Of a stretch of 64,000 nucleotides of DNA, positions 42,855 through 50,553 are shown piece by piece (the stretch's first letter is position 1; every line of letters starts with the position of its first letter). The position numbers and the translations under genes were made by a program. The stretch spans positions 5,146,001 through 5,210,000 of the forward strand of contig NZ_CP123228.1 of NCBI RefSeq assembly GCF_029855045.1, written 5' to 3'. The notes beneath the pieces are model-generated. The model saw only the letters and a program-made list of their open reading frames with translations, was not told the DNA's origin and searched no databases. The DNA is from Piscinibacter sp. XHJ-5. Lineage in GTDB: Bacteria > Pseudomonadota > Gammaproteobacteria > Burkholderiales > Burkholderiaceae_C.

Positions 42855-43293
42855 ATCTCGCGCAGTCGATTGGAGTTGGAGCCATTCTTCGCGCCGACCA
42901 CGCCAGCGAGGAGATCGAACAGTGGCTGCGCTCGAGCTTGCCGCGCAAGTCCCACAGCGCGATGTCGAGCCCGCTCAACGCATGCAGCACGGAACCTGAA
43001 CGTCCGGGGTTGTGCAACGTGCGCTCCAGCCGCGCGCTGAGGGTCGGATCCGAGGCGTCCTCGCCGCAAGCCAAAGGCGCGATGCGGCTTTGCATCAGCG
43101 CGCTCACTGCGGTGATTTCGCCGCCGTACGCTTGGCCCCAGCCAACCAGGCCGTTGCCGAGCGCCACACGAACCAGCACGCTGTCCAGCGTCGTGCGCGG
43201 CTTGCCAACGCACAGCGGGGGATCGGCCCAGTGGTTGAACGGCAGCCGCAGCGGAATGCAGGTCGCTGCAGCGATGATCGAGACCGTGGCCAT
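42855..43293 (-). pseudogene. Mandelate racemase/muconate-lactonizing enzyme, N-terminal relic
   Basis: From the ATG at 43293 the frame reads ATCIPLRLPFNHWADPPLCV, NGLVGWGQAYGGEITAVSAL and LSGLDIALWDLRGKL, the capping domain and barrel entry of an enolase-superfamily enzyme. After GKL the frame shifts (AQPLFDLLAG is in another frame) and the catalytic barrel is missing. It overlaps no other gene and is 16 bp downstream of another broken gene. Confidence 0.72.
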
Positions 43294-43309
43294 GAATCGC
43301 CCCTGGCGG

Positions 43310-43632
43310 TCAATCGTTGAACCGGATCCCGGCAGTGGCCGGCTCGGGCGCAGCGGGTGCGGTCAGCGTGCCGCAGTTGCTTTCGTTCGTCTGAGCGTTC
43401 AGCGCGCGGCGGACGAAGGCGAGTTCGTCGTCGAACGCGGCGTTGACGATGCCCGAGTAGGTCTTCCACACCAGCGGGTTGCCTGCGGCGCACAGCGCCG
43501 CCGCCGCGGGATGCTGCCGCCGCGGCGGTCGCCGGCCGCCGCACCGGTCGGCATCGACGGATGCCGCGACGTCGCGCAAGCAACCGCCAAGGCGGCCACG
43601 GACAGCACGGCAATTCGACCCGAATGCTTCAT
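43310..43632 (-). pseudogene. Small lipoprotein-like protein, frameshifted
   Basis: The ATG at 43632 opens MKHSGRIAVLSVAALAVACA, a lipobox, but the frame soon becomes Arg-rich. In the next frame the protein-like part continues as ALCAAGNPLVWKTYSGIVNA and DELAFVRRALNAQTNESNCG to the stop at 43310. One indel near 43520 joins them. The start overlaps the stop of the hydrolase gene, so it belonged to that operon. Family unknown. Confidence 0.55.
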
Positions 43633-44462
43633 TCGGTACGTGGTGGATCGAGACCTGTGAGGCCTGCAACGCGGCGCTGCAGGAAGTGAAGCACGTGACG
43701 GTTGAACTCGGCGGGCTGCTCAAAGTAGGCCGAGTGGGCGGCATGCTCGATCACAACCACCTCGCTGCCCGGCACAACGCCCGCAAGGTCATGCATCGCG
43801 CTCACCGGGACGATCGGGTCCTCGGCGCCAACCACGAACAGCGTGGGGCACAGCAGCGCTTCGAGGTCGCCCACGCGCGTCAGCGACTGCGGCTCGTTCA
43901 AGCGCCGGAGCGCGCGATGCCAGTCCTCGGGCGCAATGCGATGGGCGCTCGGGTTGAAATGATTGATCTGCGCGTACAGCGCCGCGAGCGCAGGCTGCTC
44001 ATCCAGGAACTTGCGCCCCAGCGAGCGCTGCTCGATGGCGAGCGCCGACACAGTACGGAAGCGCCGCTCGACGCTGGCCACCAGCGGCGGATGGTCCACT
44101 GCCAGCGAGCTGTCGCAGGCCACGAAGCCGCAAACCCGCTGCGGATGGCGCAGCGCCAACTGCAATCCAATCATCCCGCCCAGCGACTGGCCGATCACGA
44201 CGACTTGTTCCAGCCTCTCGTGATCAAGCAGTGACACCGCGTCGGCCACGAAGTGGCCAAGCGTGAACTCGTCGGTGGGCGCCATGGAACGTCCGAAGCA
44301 ACGGATGTCCATCGTCAGGCACGTGTGCTGCGCCGAGAATGCGGGCAGTTGCTGCCACCAGGTGGCCGCGTTGGAGCCTGCGCCGTGCAAAAACAGCAGC
44401 GCCGGTCCCGCGCCGTGGCGCTCGTAGTAGATCTCGCATCCGTGCGAACGAACAAAGGGCAT
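43629..44462 (-). CDS. Alpha/beta hydrolase
   Basis: A 277-residue cytoplasmic hydrolase. The oxyanion motif is LLFLHGAGSNAATWW (about 22-36), the nucleophile elbow GQSLGG carries Ser93, the acid is probably in FVVGAEDPIVPV, and the His in EHAAHSAYFEQP. It resembles 3-oxoadipate enol-lactonase and C-C hydrolases, but the substrate is unknown. It is followed by overlapping or close small-lipoprotein and racemase relics and preceded by a TctC relic, so it is the surviving gene of a decayed catabolic operon. Confidence 0.87.
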   Translation of the reverse strand: MPFVRSHGCEIYYERHGAGPALLFLHGAGSNAATWWQQLPAFSAQHTCLTMDIRCFGRSMAPTDEFTLGHFVADAVSLLDHERLEQVVVIGQSLGGMIGLQLALRHPQRVCGFVACDSSLAVDHPPLVASVERRFRTVSALAIEQRSLGRKFLDEQPALAALYAQINHFNPSAHRIAPEDWHRALRRLNEPQSLTRVGDLEALLCPTLFVVGAEDPIVPVSAMHDLAGVVPGSEVVVIEHAAHSAYFEQPAEFNRHVLHFLQRRVAGLTGLDPPRTE

Positions 44463-44483
44463 GCTGTGCCTGCCTCGTGGTGC

Positions 44484-45385
44484 TCAATTCGCCTTCAGGT
44501 TCAGGCTGCGCGTGAGCTGGCCCCAGCGCTCGGTGTCGCTGCGCACGAGTTGGGTGTACTGTGACGGCGACATCAGCATCGCCGTCAGGCCCTCGGCAGC
44601 CAGCTTCGCCATCAGGTCCTTGCTGGCCATGCTCGCGCGCACCGCGGCATACACCTTGTCGACGATCTCCGGCGGCGTGCCTTTCGGCGCCGACAGGCCG
44701 ACCCATGAGATCACCGTGAGCTGCTTGTGGCCGATTTCCTCGAAGGTGGGCACCTGGGGCAGCTCGGGGCTGCGCGCGGCGCTCGACACCGCCAGCACCT
44801 TCAGCTTGCCGCTCTGCACGTGTTGCATGGCGCCGCTCCCGGGAATCACCGTGATCGGCACCAGGCCCGCCAGCACGTCCTGCAGGGCCGGCGCGCCGCC
44901 CTTGTAGGGCACATGCGTCAACTGCGTTCCGGTAGCTCGTTGAAGCAGCTCCATCACCAGGTGACCGGTACTGCCTTGGCCCGAGGTGGCGTAGTTCAGC
45001 TTGCCCGGCTCGCGGCGGGCCTGCTCGATCAGGCCGGCAAAGCTCGCGATACCGGCCTGGCTGTTGACGACCAGCCATTGCTCGCCGCCTGCGATGCAGG
45101 CGACATGCGCGAAGTCGGCAACGATGTCGAACGGCACTCGCTCGTAGATGCCTTGCGCGATGGTGTTCAGCATGCCGGTCATCGTCAGCGTGTAGCCGTC
45201 GGGCGCCGCCGTCGCGCCGGCCTGTGTGCCGATGATGTTGCCCGCGCCTGGCTTTCTCGATGAAGACGGGCTGCTTGAGTTGTGCCGACATCTCCTGCGC
45301 CAGCGGACGGATCGTGCGGTCGTAGGCGCCGCCGATGGACATCGGCGTGAAGGCACTGGGCACCGCACCTCGCCGCGCCCGCTGA
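44484..45385 (-). pseudogene. Bug/TctC-type tripartite transporter binding protein, broken
   Basis: The C-terminal three quarters are well preserved: GAGNIIGTQAGATAAPDGYT, LNYATSGQGSTGHLVMELL, THVPYKGGAPALQDVLAG and ISWVGLSAPKGTPPEIVDKV. The preceding segment GGAYDRTIRPLAQEMSAQLK and QPVFIEK is in another frame because of one extra base near 45247. The signal peptide and first strand are deleted at a junction with a GST relic. Bug proteins bind carboxylates for TTT transporters. Confidence 0.82.
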
Positions 45386-45745
45386 ACCCGTTGGGCACCA
45401 TCCCGCTCCTGGTTCACGGCGATACGCGGATGACCGAATCGGCGGGGATCTGCCAGTATCTCTGCTCACTGAAGCGACCCACCCCGATGCAGGTCGAGCC
45501 CGACGAAGCGGACTACAGCAGCTACCTCAACATGCTGCATTTCGGAGAAGCAACGCTGACCTTTCCCAAACGCTGGTGCTGCGCTACTCGCGTTTCGAAC
45601 CGGAAGAGCGACGTCAGCCTGTCGTGGCGGAGGACTATGCCAAGTGGTTTCTGGCGCGTCTGCGGACATTGGAAGTGCGCTTGGCGGAAGAGGACTACCT
45701 GTGCGCTGGCCGCTTCACTGCAGCAAGATGTATCCGGCGGCTCCT
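45385..45745 (+). pseudogene. Glutathione S-transferase relic, truncated and frameshifted
   Basis: The frame begins inside a GST: NPLGTIPLLVHGDTRMTESA and GICQYLCSL, the cis-Pro and gamma-Glu-binding segment. It continues to LNMLHFGEATLTFP. It then shifts one base and continues as VLRYSRFEPEERRQPVVAED, FLARLRTLEVRLAEEDYLCA and GRFTAA. The N-terminal 40 or so residues and the C-terminal end are missing. Confidence 0.72.
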
Positions 45746-45746
45746 G

Positions 45747-46244
45747 TCAGCGACTACATTCCGAACGCAGCACTGCGAGGGAGACGAGCACCACTTTGCG
45801 CTCACTGTTCTCCGGCACGTGCAGCACGAGTTCGAGCGGCGCCACGCCGGGATGCTGTGGGGGACCGCCGTTGCTGGGCGAAATGAGGATGAACGAATCC
45901 CCATCGAAAGTTGCGGCAGTCAATTGCCAATCCTTTTTTAGGGCGATCCCTGTGAAACCGCGAAAGCGGCATTCGAGCGCACTTCTGCCAGCCCGCCCGA
46001 TAAAGGAGGGGTAGTCGTCAAGTACGATGCACTCGCCTTCACCTTGTGCGCGTTCCGCTTCGAACCGATATCCGTTCGCGCGCGCCTTGACAAAGGCATC
46101 GTCTGCCTTGACGTTGCATGGCTTGAGCGTTGGCGGCGTCCCAGACGCGGTCGGGGAGGAGAGCGCTGACGTGGGGTCGGCGGCGGCGCCATTCATCGAC
46201 GCGAAGAACACGCCTGCCGCGATGAATTTGGCCAGTGGCGTCAT
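45747..46244 (-). CDS. Secreted protein of unknown function (last gene of the secreted operon)
   Basis: A 165-residue protein with a signal peptide (TPLAKFIAAGVFFASMNGAA). The mature part has three Cys and an apparently beta-rich sequence (GKALECR-like turns, KKDWQLTAATFDGDSFILIS). No family is recognised. Its ATG overlaps the stop of the preceding gene (ATGA), so translation is coupled. It is the last gene of the seven-gene minus-strand operon 45747-49663. Confidence 0.7.
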   Translation of the reverse strand: MTPLAKFIAAGVFFASMNGAAADPTSALSSPTASGTPPTLKPCNVKADDAFVKARANGYRFEAERAQGEGECIVLDDYPSFIGRAGRSALECRFRGFTGIALKKDWQLTAATFDGDSFILISPSNGGPPQHPGVAPLELVLHVPENSERKVVLVSLAVLRSECSR

Positions 46245-46567
46245 GGCGTCACCAGGGGCGAAACGTCCTGGAAGTTCTGATTGAGGACCGTTATCGTGTA
46301 GTTGCGGCCGCCTACTGCCAGCGCGTGACGACCGGGCGCCACGCCGGTAAAGAAGTACATTCCGTCGGGTCCGGTCCGGGCGGACTGATTCGGCTGCCAG
46401 GAATTCCCGTTCCACGAAAGGAGCACCACGTCGACGTAGGCAGCGGGGAATATGTAGCCGTTCGGGTTGCGTTGATCGATCCGGCCCCTCAAATCCGTAG
46501 CCGACACATTTGCCGCCAGGCCAGCCAGAACCGCTGCCATGACATGGAGCGCGAGGTTCGAGCTCAT
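46241..46567 (-). CDS. Small secreted protein with a carboxypeptidase-regulatory/CnaB-like beta-sandwich
   Basis: A 108-residue protein with a signal peptide (LALHVMAAVLAGLAANVSA). The mature sequence, DLRGRIDQRNPNGYIFPAAY then GPDGMYFFTGVAPGRHALAV, has the pattern of a prealbumin-like or carboxypeptidase-regulatory-like domain (DG.Y.F..V.PG.Y.L.V). Such domains often bind or present partner proteins or sugars. I prefer the ATG at 46567; a GTG at 46576 is possible. Its stop overlaps the next start. Confidence 0.68.
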   Translation of the reverse strand: MSSNLALHVMAAVLAGLAANVSATDLRGRIDQRNPNGYIFPAAYVDVVLLSWNGNSWQPNQSARTGPDGMYFFTGVAPGRHALAVGGRNYTITVLNQNFQDVSPLVTP

Positions 46568-46572
46568 GACCT

Positions 46573-47211
46573 TCACCTTTCTTGCTGTCCTGCGGGGGGC
46601 AAGAGAGCACCGTCCACCGGACTGGGGGCTTCACCGGAGGCGGGATACGGCGCTTTGTCCTCGTAGACGCGCAAGGAAACCGGACTCATCAGACTGATCT
46701 CGTGACGAGCCTTGTCGACCCTGACATCGGCTTTCTGCACTTCGTTCTGCAGGTGAACTTCCTTGTATCCCCGGCCGCCGGGGATGGTCAGCACGATGGT
46801 CGGCAGCTTCCCGTCCGTCTCCGGAACCTTCGCCCAGCTTCCCGCGCCGCCCACACCGAAGAACTCGGGTTTCAGTGTGATCTGAACCCTGCTCAACAGC
46901 GCCGGGTCATCGATTGTTTTTCCGTTCGCGCCTACCAGGTGAATCTGGCGAAACGTCACGTGCCAAGCTGCTGAAACGTTGGCTTCTATCAGTTCGATGA
47001 CCTGGAAGGGCAGCGCCGAAGTCAGCAAGAAGACGACCACGTATACGCCGAAAGCGCCACCGGCGCGGAGCGTGAGCCCGGACAGCGGACCAGTCACTGC
47101 GACTTTGGTATCGGGAAAGAGCTTGTAAATCGCGATCGCAGGGATCAGAGGAATGAGGGCCGCGGCCATCCATACGGCGAAGGCCATCCATACCTGGCTC
47201 GCGTGGTCCAT
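46573..47211 (-). CDS. Membrane-anchored protein of unknown function
   Basis: A 212-residue protein with two N-terminal membrane helices (about 8-29 and 50-68: FGVYVVVFLLTSALPF) and a C-terminal extracytoplasmic domain predicted to be beta-rich (QIHLVGANGKTIDDPALLSR, TIVLTIPGGRGYKEVHLQNE). GGRGYKEVHL resembles a prealbumin-like motif, so this domain may be kin to the next gene. The ATG at 47211 has TTGGAG upstream and overlaps the preceding stop (TGATGG). Confidence 0.7.
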   Translation of the reverse strand: MDHASQVWMAFAVWMAAALIPLIPAIAIYKLFPDTKVAVTGPLSGLTLRAGGAFGVYVVVFLLTSALPFQVIELIEANVSAAWHVTFRQIHLVGANGKTIDDPALLSRVQITLKPEFFGVGGAGSWAKVPETDGKLPTIVLTIPGGRGYKEVHLQNEVQKADVRVDKARHEISLMSPVSLRVYEDKAPYPASGEAPSPVDGALLPPAGQQER

Positions 47212-47432
47212 CACTGACACTCCAATTTGCGTTCGCCGTCGTGGCCGAGTGGCTTTTCGCGCAGGTGTACGCGCGGAAATGACAGCGCGTCGCCGAACTT
47301 GATCTGTACCCGGGAAATTGGAACGCAGGCGCTCGAGGCGCTTGCGAGTCGGTGCTTCAGGTCGCTGCGTGTGCGGGGCGCCGTCATCCTGGCGGCTGCG
47401 CCGGTGCAAGGCTCGAAGTTGGGAGATGACAT
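47211..47432 (-). CDS. Small ORF (73 codons) in the secreted operon
   Basis: An ATG frame fitted between two operon genes: it starts 12 bp after the glycosidase stop, with GAGG upstream, and its TGA overlaps the next ATG. The tail FGDALSFPRVHLREKPLGHD echoes the beta-strand patterns of the neighbouring proteins. No family is recognised; the tight packing is the main support. Confidence 0.5.
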   Translation of the reverse strand: MSSPNFEPCTGAAARMTAPRTRSDLKHRLASASSACVPISRVQIKFGDALSFPRVHLREKPLGHDGERKLECQ

Positions 47433-47444
47433 GGGACTGCCTCG

Positions 47445-48323
47445 CTACCAGGAGCACCAGTTGTTGAGCTTGACAAGAAAGCCGAAGGGATTGCACGGCG
47501 CGGAGGTCTCGCGCAACTTCGTGACTTCCTGATCCCAGTAGGGTGGCAGCGTGTTCCATGGGTTGTCGGGCGAGTCATCGGTCGCGTAGACGTAACCGAT
47601 GTTGTGAGTGACCGCATGGTTCGCGACTTCCTTCATCGACGCGGACGACGCCGAATACACCAGATATGCGAACCGCTCCCTTCCATAGCTCTGCATCCAG
47701 CTTCGTGGCACATATTGAGTAAATGACTTGTAGGCGCCCTCGAATACGACGATGGTATCGACGGCCGGCAACGAGGCATACTGCTCTACCGTATTCTTGC
47801 CTGCGTTACCGACGACGTGGAATCCCGAGTAGATTGCCTTGATGTAGTTGTACAAGTCCGCGTAGTACGTCACGTGGGCGACGTCGTCGGTCATCTGGTC
47901 GAGGAAGACGCCGTCCACTCCATACCATTTCTTGTATTTCGCAATCTCGCTGAGCACCACGTTCTTGTCGCGAGTGGCGTAACCGGTGTCCACATAGCCG
48001 ATGATCTTGCCTCCGGAGAGGTGTAGCTTTTCGACGGCGTCCGCGTAGCTTTCGTCCTTCGCAGCGCCGGGTCCGCTGCTCGGATTGAGGATAGCCGTCG
48101 TCTGAACTCTCGATGCGCTCGCTGCCAGCGTTGACCAGTGGTTGGGCGAGGACGTGGAGCGGAAGTACGCAGGCACGATCGTGCCGCTGGCGTTAGCCTG
48201 TTGAACTGCCGACGCGCTTATCGCAAGGATCAATGCACACGCGCCCTTGCCGATTCGAATCCTGCCGGGCGCCCTGGACCGCTCGAAACCGGCGGCTGCT
48301 GCAAACGCGGGCTTGCGTGACAT
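47445..48323 (-). CDS. Spherulin-4-like secreted glycosidase (GH135-type)
   Basis: A 292-residue TIM-barrel glycosidase of the spherulation-specific family 4. A signal peptide (GACALILAISASAVQQANA) precedes GTIVPAYFRSTSSPNHWSTL, AILNPSSGPGAAKD, KIIGYVDTGYATRDKNVVLS and GVDGVFLDQMTDDV, all typical of the family. Asp142 in FLDQ and Glu195 in VVFEGAY are the likely catalytic acids. Fungal members (Sph3, GH135) cleave galactosaminogalactan, and relatives act on similar exopolysaccharides. The ATG at 48323 has AAAGGA upstream. It is the core enzyme of the secreted operon. Confidence 0.85.
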   Translation of the reverse strand: MSRKPAFAAAAGFERSRAPGRIRIGKGACALILAISASAVQQANASGTIVPAYFRSTSSPNHWSTLAASASRVQTTAILNPSSGPGAAKDESYADAVEKLHLSGGKIIGYVDTGYATRDKNVVLSEIAKYKKWYGVDGVFLDQMTDDVAHVTYYADLYNYIKAIYSGFHVVGNAGKNTVEQYASLPAVDTIVVFEGAYKSFTQYVPRSWMQSYGRERFAYLVYSASSASMKEVANHAVTHNIGYVYATDDSPDNPWNTLPPYWDQEVTKLRETSAPCNPFGFLVKLNNWCSW

Positions 48324-48389
48324 GATTTCATCCTTTCAAAGTGAACAGCAACCGGTTCCGCGGGAGCGGGTGCGGCCGCCGTCATGGGG

Positions 48390-49241
48390 TTATTCCCGCG
48401 GCCGGCGAAGGCGAGGGAGCCGCGCGACTTCTGCACCGGTCGACCGATTGAACACGAGCGCCCCGTGCGCCGCGGCGTGAGCCTCGGTGCAGACGGGCCC
48501 GAGGTGGCCGCGAAGGCGAGGTACGGCCGCTTCGAGTTCCTGCAAGGTCACCTTGCCAGCGACGCGGACGTGGCTCACGCACACCGCCCCGTGCTCGTCC
48601 CAGCCGGCCTCGAACGGCATGTCCGACGAGTCGGCCGGTAGCTGGATGCCGTGCACGTCCGAGACATCGATCTGCCGGCCGTTTTCCGTATAGGGAAGTC
48701 CGCTTCCCGAGTAGTCGGCGCGGATCATCCTCACGCAGGCATTGAATGTGGCGCGCATGCTGCTTCCGTCCGCGCTCAAGCGCCACGGCTCGTAGCCGAG
48801 CCGCAGGCATTTCGCGAGCGCCCCGCTCGTGCAGCTCAGGGCGAACGCAGTGGGATCGTCGGTCAGCGAGCCGCTTTGCGTCTCGCGTCCCGGCAGCACG
48901 ACGGCGTAACGCGTACCGTCGCTGTGCCGCTCGCAAAGCGGGGTCCATTCCCGGTCCGGCAGCCGCACGGACAGCTCGTGAGCCAACCAGTGGCGCCCCG
49001 ATTCTTCGCGCACGACGTGGACGCTATCGATCCGTAGTTGCGTGCCCCCTTCCAGCCGAAGCTCTGCGCCCACGAGGTCGGCCGATCGAAGCGGTGACGT
49101 CCCCGACAACAGGAGGACCCATTCCGTCTGGTCGACGCGCAGCGAAGCGATGTCCGCCGCCCGGATCGGCGTGCCACCCAGGGGGCCCAGGGCGATCAAC
49201 GCGAAGCGGACCAGTGTGCGGATTCCGAGCCCGGCGGTCAT
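48390..49241 (-). CDS. ADYC-domain secreted protein
   Basis: A 283-residue secreted protein. It begins with a signal-like segment (LVRFALIALGPLGGTPIRAA). The mature part has a Cys-rich domain with LSCTSGALAKCLRLGYEPW, FNACVRMIRADYSGSGLPYT, GWDEHGAVCVSH and GPVCTEAHAAAHGALVFNRS. The RADYxGxG core gives the ADYC name. Function is unknown. The ATG at 49241 has GGGAG upstream. It lies 17 bp after the pentad-repeat gene. Confidence 0.75.
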   Translation of the reverse strand: MTAGLGIRTLVRFALIALGPLGGTPIRAADIASLRVDQTEWVLLLSGTSPLRSADLVGAELRLEGGTQLRIDSVHVVREESGRHWLAHELSVRLPDREWTPLCERHSDGTRYAVVLPGRETQSGSLTDDPTAFALSCTSGALAKCLRLGYEPWRLSADGSSMRATFNACVRMIRADYSGSGLPYTENGRQIDVSDVHGIQLPADSSDMPFEAGWDEHGAVCVSHVRVAGKVTLQELEAAVPRLRGHLGPVCTEAHAAAHGALVFNRSTGAEVARLPRLRRPRE

Positions 49242-49258
49242 GGAGTCTCCCAAACGGT

Positions 49259-49663
49259 TCAGCGCGTGATCACGAAGCGACCGTCTCGAAGCAGGACCGC
49301 TTCGACGCCGAAGGTCGGGGCGGGGGCGGCTTCGCGTTGAAGGAGGGGGGGCGTCTCGGTACCCTTCGAGCCGTCGGCGCGGCTGCCCTTCGCCATGAGG
49401 GCATTGGCCCGGAGACCGTTCGTCATGATGCCGTTCGTGGGCAGGCCATTGAGGGTTGGTCCGTTGCTCCGGAGGCCGTTTGCAAGTTGAGCCCTTGGCT
49501 GGTCGGGCTTCGAGTCGGCCTGCGCGCGGGCGGTGAGGATGGGAGAAAGAGGCGGTGAAGCGGCATGCGAACCGTCGATGTCCTCGGCTTGGGCGGGGAG
49601 CGACATGCCGAATGCAACGGTCGTTGCGAGGGCAGCGATGTGGGCGGGAAGCGGTGTGGTCAT
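49259..49663 (-). CDS. Secreted protein with NGxxx pentad repeats
   Basis: A 134-residue protein with a signal peptide (ALATTVAFGMSLPAQA). Residues about 62-96 form a regular five-residue repeat with Asn-Gly at its start: NGLRS, NGPTL, NGLPT, NGIMT, NGLRA, then degenerate units. The period suggests a narrow beta-helix or solenoid. The tail FGVEAVLLRDGRFVITR is conserved-looking. It is the first gene of the operon; AGGAG lies 7 bases before the ATG. Family unknown. Confidence 0.72.
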   Translation of the reverse strand: MTTPLPAHIAALATTVAFGMSLPAQAEDIDGSHAASPPLSPILTARAQADSKPDQPRAQLANGLRSNGPTLNGLPTNGIMTNGLRANALMAKGSRADGSKGTETPPLLQREAAPAPTFGVEAVLLRDGRFVITR

Positions 49664-49745
49664 TGCAAAGCTCCTGTGATGAGTGAGGCGGCGGCGAATA
49701 AGGCTTGCAGCGGCTTCGGATCTGCCGTTGTTCAGGCCTCCTGTG

Positions 49746-50327
49746 TCAATGACGCGGTCGTTCGGTCGCGTCCGGACCGACCCGACTGTCCGGGTTTGAA
49801 GGGATCTCTGCGTGGCGCCTGGGGACCGAGTGGTCCGAGTGAGAGGAAGGAGCCCAGCCGTGCCGGGCTGCTAGATCGGCAAGCAAGTGGACGACCTGGC
49901 TGACGTCCTCGATCAGCAGCGCGCCGAGCTCGTCCGCTCGCCGGCGATCGATCGTCGCTGAATGCTCGGCAGCGATAGCTCGCCTGACTCCCGGGCGCAG
50001 CGTCACCGCTTCCGGAGCGCTGCGGCCATCGCTTGGCCCGGGCTCATCCGAACCTCGAGAGATGCTGACCGCGTTGCCGGCGTACGCGCAGTGGAGAAGG
50101 CGCTCGACGTTCGCCTGCGCGGCGGCCAGGCGGTCGAGCACGCTCGATCGCTGCCGTTCGTCCGCCGCGCAGCTGAGGAATGCGTTCACCGTGGACGGGT
50201 CGGGCATTGCACTGCGAAGGAATTCGGCGAGGCTCGCTGAGCTACGCTGTCGCTCTCCGTCGCTGGTGTGGGCCTCCAGCCGGGCCAAGAGGGCGCGGAA
50301 GCGAGGCAGATCTCTTGTGAAGGTCAC
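49746..50327 (-). CDS. Cytoplasmic protein of unknown function, divergent from the XRE regulator
   Basis: A roughly 193-residue, Ala/Arg-rich, helical protein (FTRDLPRFRALLARLEAH, VLDRLAAAQANVERLLHCAY, LIEDVSQVVHLLADLAARHG). No domain is recognised and no signal or membrane helix is seen. I use the GTG at 50327, which has GGAG upstream; a TTG at 50384 would add 19 residues. It is divergent from the XRE/STAND regulator and precedes the secreted operon by about 80 bp. Confidence 0.6.
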   Translation of the reverse strand: MTFTRDLPRFRALLARLEAHTSDGERQRSSASLAEFLRSAMPDPSTVNAFLSCAADERQRSSVLDRLAAAQANVERLLHCAYAGNAVSISRGSDEPGPSDGRSAPEAVTLRPGVRRAIAAEHSATIDRRRADELGALLIEDVSQVVHLLADLAARHGWAPSSHSDHSVPRRHAEIPSNPDSRVGPDATERPRH

Positions 50328-50430
50328 GGGGGTCTCCGGAATCGGCTGGCTGAGCCAGTCGGCGTGTCCGATCGGGTGAATCAACGACGAGGTGATTGGA
50401 TTCCCGACGGCGTCTTGGCGGCACCTTCAA

Positions 50431-50462
50431 GGCGTGACAACCTCGTCGGGCCGGCGTGACAG
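50431..50462 (+). promoter_or_regulatory. Tandem GGCGTGACA box upstream of XRE/STAND regulator A
   Basis: GGCGTGACAAC (50431-50441), an 11-bp spacer, then GGCGTGACAG (50453-50462). The same arrangement, with the same spacer length, lies upstream of the convergent paralogue (56719 down to 56688). The units are 22 bp apart, two helical turns. Confidence 0.5.
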
Positions 50463-50512
50463 AAAGCGATACAGGCATCTGGGGAACGGCGACCTTGTTT
50501 GCCACGCGCCAC

Positions 50513-50534
50513 CGGGGGCGTAAAGTGGCCCCCG
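50513..50534. promoter_or_regulatory. CGGGGGC-N8-GCCCCCG inverted repeat
   Basis: A perfect 7-bp inverted repeat 19 bp before the start of XRE/STAND regulator A. It may be an operator or an RNA hairpin in the 5' leader. Related C5/G5 palindromes are at 53577-53596 and 56773-56790. Confidence 0.4.
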
Positions 50535-50553
50535 AGACGCAGGGAGGCAGTCC

